Origin: Bacteroidetes/Chlorobi group bacterium ChocPot_Mid
GTDB lineage: Bacteria; Bacteroidota; Ignavibacteria; Kapaibacteriales; UBA2268
Direction: 5' to 3'
Length of the DNA: 9,121 nt
Assembly: GCA_003731675.1 (NCBI GenBank)
Contig: RCNQ01000002.1
Coordinates: forward strand, 1-9,121
Shown here: positions 1 to 7,284 of the stretch, in pieces
How the letters are laid out: every line of letters begins with the position of its first letter
How positions within the stretch are numbered: position 1 is the stretch's first letter
Program-made: the position numbers and the translations under genes
The notes under the pieces: model-generated
Seen by the model: the letters and a program-made list of their open reading frames with translations, nothing else
What the model was told of the DNA's origin: nothing
Databases searched by the model: none

Positions 1-266
1 TTCATTGTTCTTGTTTCTGTGCCGTGGATTAGTCGGATTAGGTAGATGCCGTCGGGAACATTGGAGCAATCCCATGAAAGCAGTCCGCTGTAAGCGTTTT
101 GCTTGTCAATTGTGATTTTATCTTTTCCTGCGACTTTGTTACCGAAGATGTCGTAAACAGCGATGTCGTCGTTTTCTATGTCAAGCGAGGTGTCCCAATA
201 AATCAGAGAGCGGACAGTGTTTGTTGCAGGAACTGGGTATGGAGGGTAGCAGTAGAGGTAGTTATT
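1..266 (-). repeat. T9SS sorting-domain DNA module, copy in the cassette III gene
   Basis: This module looks like a patchwork of the other two. Plus-strand bases 1-53 follow the 776-aa copy, 54-119 follow the 735-aa copy, about 120-176 follow the 776-aa copy again, about 177-190 the 735-aa copy, and about 216-232 the 776-aa copy. Composition also differs from the gene body: 28 of the first 60 bases are G or C, against 10 of 60 at 421-480. Confidence 0.8.
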
Positions 267-1484
267 TGTTTCATCTTTAACGGAGCTTGTATTATCAGAA
301 ATTTTATATACATGAACATTTCTATAATTTCGAGAAGTATCAATTACATCTGTTAAACATAGGAAATTATTCTCCTTTGTAAGAAGGATATTTTCAACTA
401 TAAATTTTAATGTATCATTATTTTTTTTAATATCCCATAAATGAGTAAATGAACTATCATATTTTATAATATGAAAATCACTAACACTGTATCCACTATT
501 ATCATAAAAATGAAATCTTGAAAAACCTGCTAAAAATCCAATATCATTTGTTGGACAAAATGATTTACATGCATCGAATTTGGAATCTCCTGTAAATTTT
601 TCCCATTGTTTAGTGTAGTCTTTTGAATATTTTAAAAAGATTATTCTTTTTGTTTCCGGCGCATTAACACCAACATTGAGTGTTGTCTTGAATATTATTG
701 AGCTATCTGATAATTCTATACAATCGGGAGATACGTATTTATTGAAATCCAGATTAATTTTTTCTACAAAGTTTAAATCATTGTCTAAAATATATAGAAA
801 ACTATCTTCAATTTTTACAGAATTCCAAACTTGAGCTGTGAATAATAACTTTTTATCTTTTTTTATTTTTGGGTTATAGAGCATGAATATTTTACCTTGT
901 TCTATTGAATCAACCTGTTTCCTAGTTATTAATTTACCTGATGTATCATATTTATCAATAATAATGTTCTTATTTGAATTAGTTAAATAAAATGCATAGA
1001 TAAAACCATGATAATATAAACAATTCACATCTCCATAAAAAGGTATTGAATCTTTAATATGGTCATATTCATTGATTAAATTTCCATTTTTATCTAAGAT
1101 AGTAATATGATAACCAAAATGATAAGCTGGAGAATTAAGATATATATTCATTAAGAGATATTTTCCATTTTCTATTTCACAAAGTAATTTCGTTTTAATC
1201 GCGAAATTTGATATTTCAGAAAATTCATAATAAAAATGTTTTTTCCATATTTCATTTCCATTTTTGTCAATCTTGAAAATTGTAGTTACATTGGTATCAG
1301 TAAAGTCAATGTGGGTATATGTTGTTAAAAGATAACAACTATCTGTTGTTTCAATGATGAATTGATATTGGGATTTTTGATTATTAAAAGGAGGTAAACT
1401 CAATTCTTTTTCCCATTGAATTTCTTGTGCATTTGTTTGAATTGTATAAACAAGACAGAACATTATCAAATAAATATTTTTCAT
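1..1484 (-). CDS. Secreted protein with T9SS type A sorting domain (3' end outside window; 494 codons seen)
   Basis: Translating the minus strand from the ATG at 1484 gives an uninterrupted frame to base 1 (494 codons plus two bases). By comparison with its paralogs it lacks only about six residues and the stop. Residues 1-19 are a signal peptide (MKNIYLIMFCLVYTIQTNA, cut before QE). The body has no Asp boxes. Instead it has recurring strand-turn units such as KIDKNGNEIWKK (71), LDKNGNLINEY (130), KYDTSGKLI (178), LDNDLNFVEK (233) and KYSKDYTKQWEK (285), which resemble PQQ- or Kelch-like propeller blades. Residues 407-494 are the sorting domain (YPPYPVPATN, VYDIFGNKVAG, LSWDCSNVPDGIYLIR). It is the second gene of cassette III, 20 bases after the 94-aa gene, whose promoter it must share. 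The bases before both this ATG and that of the 776-aa gene include TGATATGG. No enzymatic function is evident. Confidence 0.85.
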   Translation of the reverse strand, partial: MKNIYLIMFCLVYTIQTNAQEIQWEKELSLPPFNNQKSQYQFIIETTDSCYLLTTYTHIDFTDTNVTTIFKIDKNGNEIWKKHFYYEFSEISNFAIKTKLLCEIENGKYLLMNIYLNSPAYHFGYHITILDKNGNLINEYDHIKDSIPFYGDVNCLYYHGFIYAFYLTNSNKNIIIDKYDTSGKLITRKQVDSIEQGKIFMLYNPKIKKDKKLLFTAQVWNSVKIEDSFLYILDNDLNFVEKINLDFNKYVSPDCIELSDSSIIFKTTLNVGVNAPETKRIIFLKYSKDYTKQWEKFTGDSKFDACKSFCPTNDIGFLAGFSRFHFYDNSGYSVSDFHIIKYDSSFTHLWDIKKNNDTLKFIVENILLTKENNFLCLTDVIDTSRNYRNVHVYKISDNTSSVKDETNNYLYCYPPYPVPATNTVRSLIYWDTSLDIENDDIAVYDIFGNKVAGKDKITIDKQNAYSGLLSWDCSNVPDGIYLIRLIHGTETRTM

Positions 1485-1504
1485 TGTTAAATCCATATCA
1501 TTTA

Positions 1505-1789
1505 TTATATATATTCATTAATACAAATACATCCTGGAGCTGGTCGAATTCGTGTAATTCGAATTTGATATTGAGTATTCTCATTATAACCACATCTCCA
1601 TAATTCAAAATCAACACCAATTTGACAATTAGCAGAGAATAGTTCAGGTATTGTTATTGAATAATAAAGCACTGTTGGTCCAAACCATACGCATGGTTGA
1701 GATATCCCGTAGCACGGATTTTCTTGTGCAACACTATTGTTAACTTTTAATATAAATAAAAATACAAAAAATAATTTTGACCGAATCAT
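1505..1789 (-). CDS. Small Cys-containing secreted protein, first gene of cassette III (94 aa)
   Basis: An unrecognised small exported protein. The ATG at 1789 is preferred; an upstream TTG at 1801 would only add MWFF from the promoter repeat. Residues 1-21 are a signal peptide (MIRSKLFFVFLFILKVNNSVA, cut before QENPC). The mature part of about 73 residues has six cysteines (26, 33, 55, 66, 87, 89), again an even number. It sits in the same place, behind the same promoter repeat, as the 203- and 220-aa proteins, but is less than half their length and has no clear PPC or PCE landmark. It may be a shortened or independent member of the group. Its TAA stop is 20 bases before the ATG of the following T9SS gene, so the two are very likely co-transcribed. 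Confidence 0.75.
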   Translation of the reverse strand: MIRSKLFFVFLFILKVNNSVAQENPCYGISQPCVWFGPTVLYYSITIPELFSANCQIGVDFELWRCGYNENTQYQIRITRIRPAPGCICINEYI

Positions 1790-1887
1790 AAAAAACCACA
1801 ATAAATTAGCAAAACAAAATTAAAAAATAAAATAATAAATTCCAAATTATGTTTTTTAATAAGTGTTTTTTTATTGGGAAGTTAGCT
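1787..1887 (-). repeat. Promoter repeat, copy of cassette III
   Basis: About 101 bases, the fullest copy of the repeat. It starts seven bases after the TGA of the 776-aa gene (AGCTAACTTCCCAAT), includes AACATAATTTGG and both promoter boxes, and ends at the ATG of the 94-aa gene. It has no convincing terminator for the upstream gene in this orientation, so read-through from cassette II is possible. Confidence 0.9.
1815..1846 (-). promoter_or_regulatory. Bacteroidota-type promoter of cassette III
   Basis: TTTG (1846-1843), a 20-base spacer and TAATTTTG (1822-1815) on the minus strand fit the TTTG / TAnnTTTG consensus. The predicted start lies near 1809, about 20 bases before the ATG at 1789. 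The spacing equals that of the other two copies. Confidence 0.7.
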
Positions 1888-1893
1888 GATGTT

Positions 1894-2178
1894 TCATTTG
1901 CTGACAATTACTTTCATTGTTCTTGTTTCTGAGCCGTGGATTAGTCGGATTAGGTAGATGCCGTCGGGGACATTTGTGCAGATCCACGAAAGAATTCCGC
2001 TGTAAGCATTTTGCTTGTCAATAGTGATTTTATCTTTTCCTGCGACTTTGTTACCGAAGATGTCGTAAACAGCGATGTCGTCGTTTTCAATGTCAAGCGA
2101 GGTGTCCCAGTATATTAGTGAGCGGACAGTGTTTGTTGCAGGAACGGGGTAAGGTGGGTAGCAGTAGAGGTAGTTATT
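1894..2178 (-). repeat. T9SS sorting-domain DNA module, copy in the 776-aa gene
   Basis: Encodes residues 683-776. Plus-strand bases 1912-1964 match 1-53 of the window with one difference. The stretch around 2028-2087 is identical to the matching part of the module at 1-266. Between these two blocks, around 1965-2025, it diverges from that module. Its base composition is clearly more GC-rich than the rest of the gene. Confidence 0.85.
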
Positions 2179-4224
2179 AGATTCTGTTTGTTCTTCAACA
2201 GGTGTTGTTGTTTTTGGTTTTGCAACCCAGCAAGTCGGTGTTTTCATAAGTGAATCATAAGCAGAAATGAATACAAGACTGTCATGTTTTGAAATTATAG
2301 AAAAGCTATTATATCTTTCTTTCGGTGTAATATTCCTCCAAACATTTGGTTGGTTAGCAATGTCATCATTTTGCAATACTTCAAATTCTATTCCATTCTG
2401 TCTGAAATAGATAGCATTAATAAATGTTTTAGAACCTGCTTTAACAAGACCATTAACGTCGGTTTGCCATTCATTTTTAGTTAATATTACATCAATTTCC
2501 AAAGTTTTAGTGTTTAACCTATAAACTTGTGTTTTAGGACCTTGACCAATAACAGAGATAAAAATATAATCATCAATTCTCGAAACATTATTAATTACTT
2601 CATTGGAATCTAATATGTGAAAATCTATCAACTTGTTCCAAGTGCTTGCCGTGTCTGTCGAACTCAGCAAACTAACATAAACAGAGTCATAATAAGCAGT
2701 ACTGTCAACATAATAGCATCCTTTGTAATTAATGACCAAAGTTAATAGTTCCTGATTATCAAAACTATCCATAAAAACGACATGAGCTGAATCGAATAAA
2801 GCAACTTTTTTGGCATTAATTTCATCATCAATTGAATAAATTACTGTAAACTTATTTTGAAGCCAATAAGATGGTTTGGCAAATAATGTTTGGTCATTGT
2901 TAATACAAACTTTAATTGGCTTATCCAATCGATAACCTTTAATTTCGTTTGAAATCATAAGTTTAACAGTATCTAAAAAATCATTAGAATATGCAAAATT
3001 AATAAAATTGCTTATCATCGTATGATAATGTGCAAAACCAAAATTTGAATTAACAAAATATGATTTAAAAGAATTATTAATATCACCAAATCGTTCATCT
3101 TCATATCTTTTATCATAATTTTTTTGAGGTAGCCAAGTAACACCAGCATCTGTTGTTTTGATAAATTTAACATAAGGAGCAACAAAAGTAATATGATTTT
3201 TATCTATGATAAACTTTTCCCCATCATCGTTCTCAATCCAATAATGCGACTTTAATTGCCATGTTCTGCCGGCATCATAAGACATATAAATCAGCATATT
3301 TTTTCCGACAGCTATTACAGTATCAACGGATAAATATTTTAACTCAGCAAATTGCAATTTCGATACATACCTGTCATTTTCATTATTATTAATTCTCGAG
3401 GAATTTTGTGTTCCTTCATTAATTTTAACAAACAACAATGAGTCACGTAAACTATATTTCCCAATTGTATATGTATAAATAGCAAATATATCGCTACCAT
3501 TAGAATTGAATGTAGAAACTCTGCCGGTATTAAAAACTGATACTGCTTTTGAGCCATCAAAGGAGAAGAGATTAAAACCCAATTTAAAATATGTTTTGTT
3601 TCCTTTATTAAATAATTTTGTTGGTACAGGGCAATCAGAGCAAATACCGTAATCAGACATATTAATAATTTTTGTCTTATCATTTAATAAATTAATCTGT
3701 GTAAGTTTTCCTTTACCTGAACTATAAATAAGATTATCTCCTGTGACTACAAAATCATAATAATTAGAATCAACAACAATATTATATTCTTTCTTTACAG
3801 CAAGATTTTGGTCAATAACAAAAATCTTCTTACTACTCATACAATACAAAAAATTATTTTTTTGATTGATTTTATAAAATTCAATATCACCCAAATCGAA
3901 CATTTGCCAGTTTAAGCCGTTATCGGAAGATTTTATAATGAATTTTTTATTTAGAACGCCAAAATAATCGTAACCGACATTTGTTATGCTCATGATATTA
4001 AATGAGTCAGGTAAACTGACACGCATCCAATGAATCCCGCCATCAATGGAACGAGTTATTACACCTGCATCACCATAAACGATGATGCTTGAGCCATTAT
4101 ATGCAGTGCCATTGTAGTTTGTATAAGCTCGATAATATTCGAAATTATCCAGAAATTCTTGTCCCGAAAAAACTCTTATCGAACAAATAAGTAAGAGACA
4201 TAAGGAGATAATCTTGTTTTTCAT
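1894..4224 (-). CDS. Large secreted protein with T9SS type A sorting domain (776 aa)
   Basis: Exported through Sec and then T9SS to the surface or medium. Residues 1-20 are a signal peptide (MKNKIISLCLLLICSIRVFS). The body shows scattered Asp-box/YCF48-like propeller motifs: SIDGGIHW at 59, SSDNGLNW at 99, SYDAGRTW at 315, TTDAGVTW at 357, and a degenerate STDTASTW further on. It is thus probably a beta-propeller whose repeats have eroded compared with the 735-aa paralog. Residues 683-776 are the sorting domain (YPPYPVPATN, VYDIFGNKVAG, LSWICTNVPDGIYLIR, ending KVIVSK). GGTGAG lies a few bases before the ATG. It is the second gene of cassette II, 12 bases after the 220-aa Cys-rich gene. No catalytic motif was seen. 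The T9SS call is strong, the propeller call good, and the biological role unknown. Confidence 0.9.
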   Translation of the reverse strand: MKNKIISLCLLLICSIRVFSGQEFLDNFEYYRAYTNYNGTAYNGSSIIVYGDAGVITRSIDGGIHWMRVSLPDSFNIMSITNVGYDYFGVLNKKFIIKSSDNGLNWQMFDLGDIEFYKINQKNNFLYCMSSKKIFVIDQNLAVKKEYNIVVDSNYYDFVVTGDNLIYSSGKGKLTQINLLNDKTKIINMSDYGICSDCPVPTKLFNKGNKTYFKLGFNLFSFDGSKAVSVFNTGRVSTFNSNGSDIFAIYTYTIGKYSLRDSLLFVKINEGTQNSSRINNNENDRYVSKLQFAELKYLSVDTVIAVGKNMLIYMSYDAGRTWQLKSHYWIENDDGEKFIIDKNHITFVAPYVKFIKTTDAGVTWLPQKNYDKRYEDERFGDINNSFKSYFVNSNFGFAHYHTMISNFINFAYSNDFLDTVKLMISNEIKGYRLDKPIKVCINNDQTLFAKPSYWLQNKFTVIYSIDDEINAKKVALFDSAHVVFMDSFDNQELLTLVINYKGCYYVDSTAYYDSVYVSLLSSTDTASTWNKLIDFHILDSNEVINNVSRIDDYIFISVIGQGPKTQVYRLNTKTLEIDVILTKNEWQTDVNGLVKAGSKTFINAIYFRQNGIEFEVLQNDDIANQPNVWRNITPKERYNSFSIISKHDSLVFISAYDSLMKTPTCWVAKPKTTTPVEEQTESNNYLYCYPPYPVPATNTVRSLIYWDTSLDIENDDIAVYDIFGNKVAGKDKITIDKQNAYSGILSWICTNVPDGIYLIRLIHGSETRTMKVIVSK

Positions 4225-4236
4225 TTACTCACCATA

Positions 4237-4899
4237 TCAATATTCACAAGGTATGACAAAACATTTAGTAGTCCAAAATTCGTCCCATGATTTCCCTTGA
4301 GGTGGGATTTGGGGTTCATCATCTTCACAACCAGGAATCCCTGTAATATATTTATCAACTAACTTTACAGAATCTTTAGCTGGAGATTGACTGTAGTCTA
4401 TACATTTTTCCCATTTAGACACACATTTTACAGTACCTTGACATTTTATTAGGAATAACCGAAAAGCTGGATCACCAGGGATATTGCTAATATTTCTGTT
4501 CTCATAAAATTTACACACAAAAGAATTAACTTCAATATAATATTTAATTGAATCATCACAAGGTGGCCATAAAGGATTGCATGGACCTGTTGCATTAAGG
4601 GCAACAGTATTGTGAACCCAATCCATAAATAAACTTTTATTTGTGATATAAGCCAAACAGTTGTTATAAGTTGAACTTAAAGTGTCAACTTGAAAAACCA
4701 ATGTTTTTAAATCATTATCCCATTTACAACAATAATAAATAGTTACATCACAAGTAAATATAAATTCACCAATATTATATCGATAGGTTGCTTGAATAGT
4801 ACCTGATTGATAATCCTGAGGGCAATCTGACGAAGCTTCATATCTAAAAAAAGGAAGAAGACATGAAGTTATAATAAATGAAATTAAAACCTTTTTCAT
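4237..4899 (-). CDS. Small Cys-rich secreted protein, first gene of cassette II (220 aa)
   Basis: No named family is recognised. I place the start at the ATG at 4899. A longer reading from TTG at 4911 adds only MWFF, which is encoded by the conserved promoter repeat and would put the start codon almost on the transcription start. Residues 1-24 are a signal peptide (MKKVLISFIITSCLLPFF, then EASS). The mature part has 14 cysteines (26, 50, 57, 58, 81, 107, 114, 129, 153, 159, 166, 191, 213, 218), an even number, as expected for a disulfide-bonded exported protein. CPQDY at the mature start, PPC at 112-114 and PCE near the end are shared with the 203-aa protein of cassette I. There is no sorting domain. 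The TGA stop is 12 bases before the ATG of the 776-aa T9SS gene, so the two are almost certainly one operon and perhaps functional partners. Confidence 0.85.
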   Translation of the reverse strand: MKKVLISFIITSCLLPFFRYEASSDCPQDYQSGTIQATYRYNIGEFIFTCDVTIYYCCKWDNDLKTLVFQVDTLSSTYNNCLAYITNKSLFMDWVHNTVALNATGPCNPLWPPCDDSIKYYIEVNSFVCKFYENRNISNIPGDPAFRLFLIKCQGTVKCVSKWEKCIDYSQSPAKDSVKLVDKYITGIPGCEDDEPQIPPQGKSWDEFWTTKCFVIPCEY

Positions 4900-4995
4900 A
4901 AAAAACCACAATAAATTAGCAAAACAAATTTAAAAAATAAAATAATTAATTCCAAATTATGTTTTTTCATAAGTGTTTTTTTTTGGAAGTTAGCT
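4897..4995 (-). repeat. Promoter repeat, copy of cassette II
   Basis: About 99 bases nearly identical to 1787-1887, running from AGCTAACTTCC just after the TGA of the 735-aa gene, through AACATAATTTGG and the promoter boxes, to GCTAATTTATTGTGG and the ATG of the 220-aa gene. The two copies differ by only a few substitutions and short T-run length changes, although the coding regions they precede have diverged beyond easy alignment. Confidence 0.9.
4925..4956 (-). promoter_or_regulatory. Bacteroidota-type promoter of cassette II
   Basis: TTTG (4956-4953), a 20-base spacer and TAAATTTG (4932-4925) on the minus strand match the TTTG / TAnnTTTG consensus. The third base pair of the -7 box differs from the other copies (TAAA versus TAAT) without breaking the consensus, which suggests the box is maintained by selection. 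The predicted start near 4919 leaves a leader of only about 20 bases before the ATG at 4899. Confidence 0.7.
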
Positions 4996-5001
4996 ATTAT
5001 T

Positions 5002-5283
5002 TCACTTATTCACTATTACCTTTAAAGTCCAAGTTTTTGTGCCGTGTACAACTCTGATTAAATATATTCCGTCGGGAACATTGGAGCAATCCCATGAAAG
5101 CAGTCCGCTATAAGCATTTTGCTTGTCAATTGTGATTTTCTCCTTGCCTGCTACTTTGTTTCCGAAGATGTCGTAAACTGCGATGTCGTCGTTTTCTATG
5201 TCAAGCGAGGTGTCCCAGTAAATCAGTGAGCGGACAATGTTTGTCGACGGATTTGGATAAGGAGGATAGCAGTAAAGGTAGTT
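5002..5283 (-). repeat. T9SS sorting-domain DNA module, copy in the 735-aa gene
   Basis: This stretch encodes residues 643-735 and is a diverged copy of the modules at 1-266 and 1894-2178. In its middle (about 5070-5122) it is almost identical to the module at 1-266, for example GGAACATTGGAGCAATCCCA (plus strand). Its 3'-coding end (5002-5065) differs clearly from both other copies, so it is the most distant of the three. Confidence 0.8.
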
Positions 5284-7209
5284 TTTTGTTTCGATTTGTG
5301 GTTCATCGACATTTACTATTCCAAAGTCGCTGAGCGGTGCTTTGTAGATTCCATCACCAGTGGCAGCATAAATAAAATCTTTATGGATTAGTAATTTTGA
5401 TAAAGATAAAGTTGCTAAACCATCATTTACAAATCTCCAATCATTACCATTATTTGTTGATAATAATATTCCATGATTATCCGCTGAACATATAAAAATG
5501 TTGCTGTCTAATACAGCAATACTTATAATCCTTAAATTTCTTGTAATACTATCGTTTATATCAATCCAATTTTTTCCAAAATCTGTTGACATATAAATTC
5601 CACTTCCATAAACGATTTGATTATTACTATTATTAAAATGATAAGTTCCTGCATAAAGATTATTTCTATAAATTGAAACACATGTAATTACAACACTATC
5701 AGGAAGACCGTTATTTCTCTTAAACCAAGTATTACCGGAATCCAAAGAAACCAAGGTTGCAGAATAGTTCGTAGCAGCAATTCCAATACTATCCTTAAAT
5801 TCGATATCCAATAATCTGCTACCCATTAAATCTGATGGACCGTAAACCCAACTTTCACCCCAATTTGTAGATAAATATACCCCTCCGGAAAAACCAGCAT
5901 ATATTTTTGAATTATAAATTTCAAGACATCCGATCTTTGAATCCTTGACTACAACCGGTGTGTCTGCCGAGTTATTCCAAGTATTCCCAAAATCATTAGA
6001 GTAGGACAAACCTTTATAGTATTTACCACAAATTATATTATTTTTATAATTTACAACATTACTTATGGAAGGCAGAATTTGGTTAGGTGTAATTGTTTTA
6101 TCAATAACTTTTTCCCATTCTTCCCCTTCATCAGTAGATTTGAACAAACCAAATCCATAGCTACACGCATAAAATATAGAATCATCTGTTACCATATTGG
6201 TTACGAAACCGCCACCTAAACCATCATTAAGAGATGACCATGATTCACCTTCATCTGATGAAATATAAACCCCATCATCTTCAGTTCCTATATACATTTT
6301 GTCTTCAAAACTATTAATGGTATTTATTGTATGATATTTATATGTAAGATTTTGATGATACAGCAGTCCCTTTGTTCTCAAACTCCATGTTTGACCATTA
6401 TCATCTGAAACGAACAATCCGTCGTTTGTTCCTGCATATAATTTGTTATTAATTATTTTAATACACTTAACAACCTTTTGGTACAATGATGTTACCGACC
6501 AATCGAATCCATTATTAGTAGAAATATATACACCTCCATCTGTTCCTGCCACAAGAATATTATTGTTTTTATCAAAACAATTTATTGTGTACTTATCAAT
6601 ATCACTTTTTAAAGTATCATATATGGTTATCCAATTTTCTCCGTTATTTGTGGATATATAAATATTGGGCCATCTTGGTTTCCATTGATTATAATAGTGG
6701 CTACCTCCAACAAATATTGTGTCATTGGAAACAAAAATCGTTGATATAGAACTTTCAAAATTACCAACTATAAATCTTATACTGCCATCAATCTTATCAA
6801 ACATGTACAAGCCATTATTTGTGCAAAGATAAATTTGATTTTCTTTGATTACAATATTATATAATGCCTTATTTGAAAAAAGACTGTCTGGATATTTGTT
6901 CCAACTGTTACCATCATCTGTTGTTAAGAATAGACAATCACTTGATAATAGAAAAACACTGTCATTGCAGGATTTTATATCTTTCAATTGAAAAAAATTG
7001 TAATCACCTTTTTCGTTAAAAAGTTTCCATTTTAATTCATTATTTGATAATTTATAAACTGTGGCGTAACTTCCTGCATAAATATTATTTTTATTAATTT
7101 CAATACTACGGATGCTTCCCCATTTTCCGTTTGTTAATTTCCATTGCGATTCGAGCGTAGAAATGGTTATCAAACTTAAAATGCTTACTAATATTAATAT
7201 CCTATTCAT
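5002..7209 (-). CDS. Asp-box beta-propeller protein with T9SS type A sorting domain (735 aa)
   Basis: A secreted or surface-anchored protein. Residues 1-21 are a signal peptide for Sec export (MNRILILVSILSLITISTLES). The body (about 30-630) is a series of sortilin/BNR-like repeats with eleven Asp boxes of the form S-T-D/N-x-G-x-x-W, at about 96, 186, 230, 268, 317, 358, 404, 447, 488, 541 and 584. They are spaced mostly 38-53 residues apart, fitting one or two beta-propellers. Residues 643-735 are the T9SS tail: YPPYPNPSTN, IAVYDIFGNKVAG, LSW, VPDGIYLIR, then a KVIVNK end. In this family the tail is recognised by the outer-membrane translocon and is usually removed. AGGTAA precedes the ATG. 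Asp-box propellers occur in sialidases and in proteins that bind glycans or protein partners, but no sialidase signature (such as an FRIP motif) was seen, so a binding or structural role is more likely than an enzymatic one. It follows the 203-aa Cys-rich gene. Confidence 0.9.
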   Translation of the reverse strand: MNRILILVSILSLITISTLESQWKLTNGKWGSIRSIEINKNNIYAGSYATVYKLSNNELKWKLFNEKGDYNFFQLKDIKSCNDSVFLLSSDCLFLTTDDGNSWNKYPDSLFSNKALYNIVIKENQIYLCTNNGLYMFDKIDGSIRFIVGNFESSISTIFVSNDTIFVGGSHYYNQWKPRWPNIYISTNNGENWITIYDTLKSDIDKYTINCFDKNNNILVAGTDGGVYISTNNGFDWSVTSLYQKVVKCIKIINNKLYAGTNDGLFVSDDNGQTWSLRTKGLLYHQNLTYKYHTINTINSFEDKMYIGTEDDGVYISSDEGESWSSLNDGLGGGFVTNMVTDDSIFYACSYGFGLFKSTDEGEEWEKVIDKTITPNQILPSISNVVNYKNNIICGKYYKGLSYSNDFGNTWNNSADTPVVVKDSKIGCLEIYNSKIYAGFSGGVYLSTNWGESWVYGPSDLMGSRLLDIEFKDSIGIAATNYSATLVSLDSGNTWFKRNNGLPDSVVITCVSIYRNNLYAGTYHFNNSNNQIVYGSGIYMSTDFGKNWIDINDSITRNLRIISIAVLDSNIFICSADNHGILLSTNNGNDWRFVNDGLATLSLSKLLIHKDFIYAATGDGIYKAPLSDFGIVNVDEPQIETKNYLYCYPPYPNPSTNIVRSLIYWDTSLDIENDDIAVYDIFGNKVAGKEKITIDKQNAYSGLLSWDCSNVPDGIYLIRVVHGTKTWTLKVIVNK

Positions 7210-7248
7210 GATAATTACCTATTAAAATAAACAAAACATAAATAAATC

Positions 7249-7275
7249 CTCCGAGGTAATAAAATTACCCCGGAG
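7249..7275 (-). terminator. Hairpin between the two genes of cassette I (possible terminator or attenuator)
   Basis: On the minus strand CTCCG, a G, and GGTAA pair with TTACC, a U, and CGGAG around a 5-base loop. This is an 11-bp stem including one G-U wobble; the plus strand has an A-C mismatch at that place, so the stem is better on the minus strand. It lies 9 bases after the stop of the 203-aa gene. The tail (GATTTATTTATG, then TTTTG) is T-rich but not a clean T-run, so it may terminate only partly and let some transcripts continue into the 735-aa gene. The other two cassettes have no such hairpin. Confidence 0.55.
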
Positions 7276-7284
7276 TTTGATTTT

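Noticed and set aside
99..356. Plus-strand open frame of 85 codons
   Set aside because: It lies antisense to the sorting-domain module of the cassette III T9SS gene. It has no signal, motif or ribosome binding site, and its openness follows from the coding bias of the real gene.
1..1484. Pseudogene or frameshift in the cassette III T9SS gene
   Set aside because: Reading through base by base gave an unbroken frame of 494 codons to the window edge; only the stop is missing.
1790..1801. Extra N-terminal residues MWFF on the 94-aa protein, and likewise at 4900-4911 on the 220-aa protein
   Set aside because: They come from a TTG start inside the conserved promoter repeat, about 8 bases after the predicted transcription start. 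The ATG that follows gives a normal signal peptide, so the shared residues are non-coding repeat read as protein.
3339..3683. Minus-strand open frame of 114 codons
   Set aside because: It is nested out of frame inside the 776-aa gene and has no support of its own.
6443..6661. Plus-strand open frame of 72 codons
   Set aside because: It lies antisense inside the 735-aa gene, over its Asp-box repeats.
5002..7209. Sialidase function for the 735-aa protein, based on its Asp boxes
   Set aside because: Asp boxes are structural motifs found in many propellers. The FRIP-type motif and the arginine triad of sialidases were not seen.
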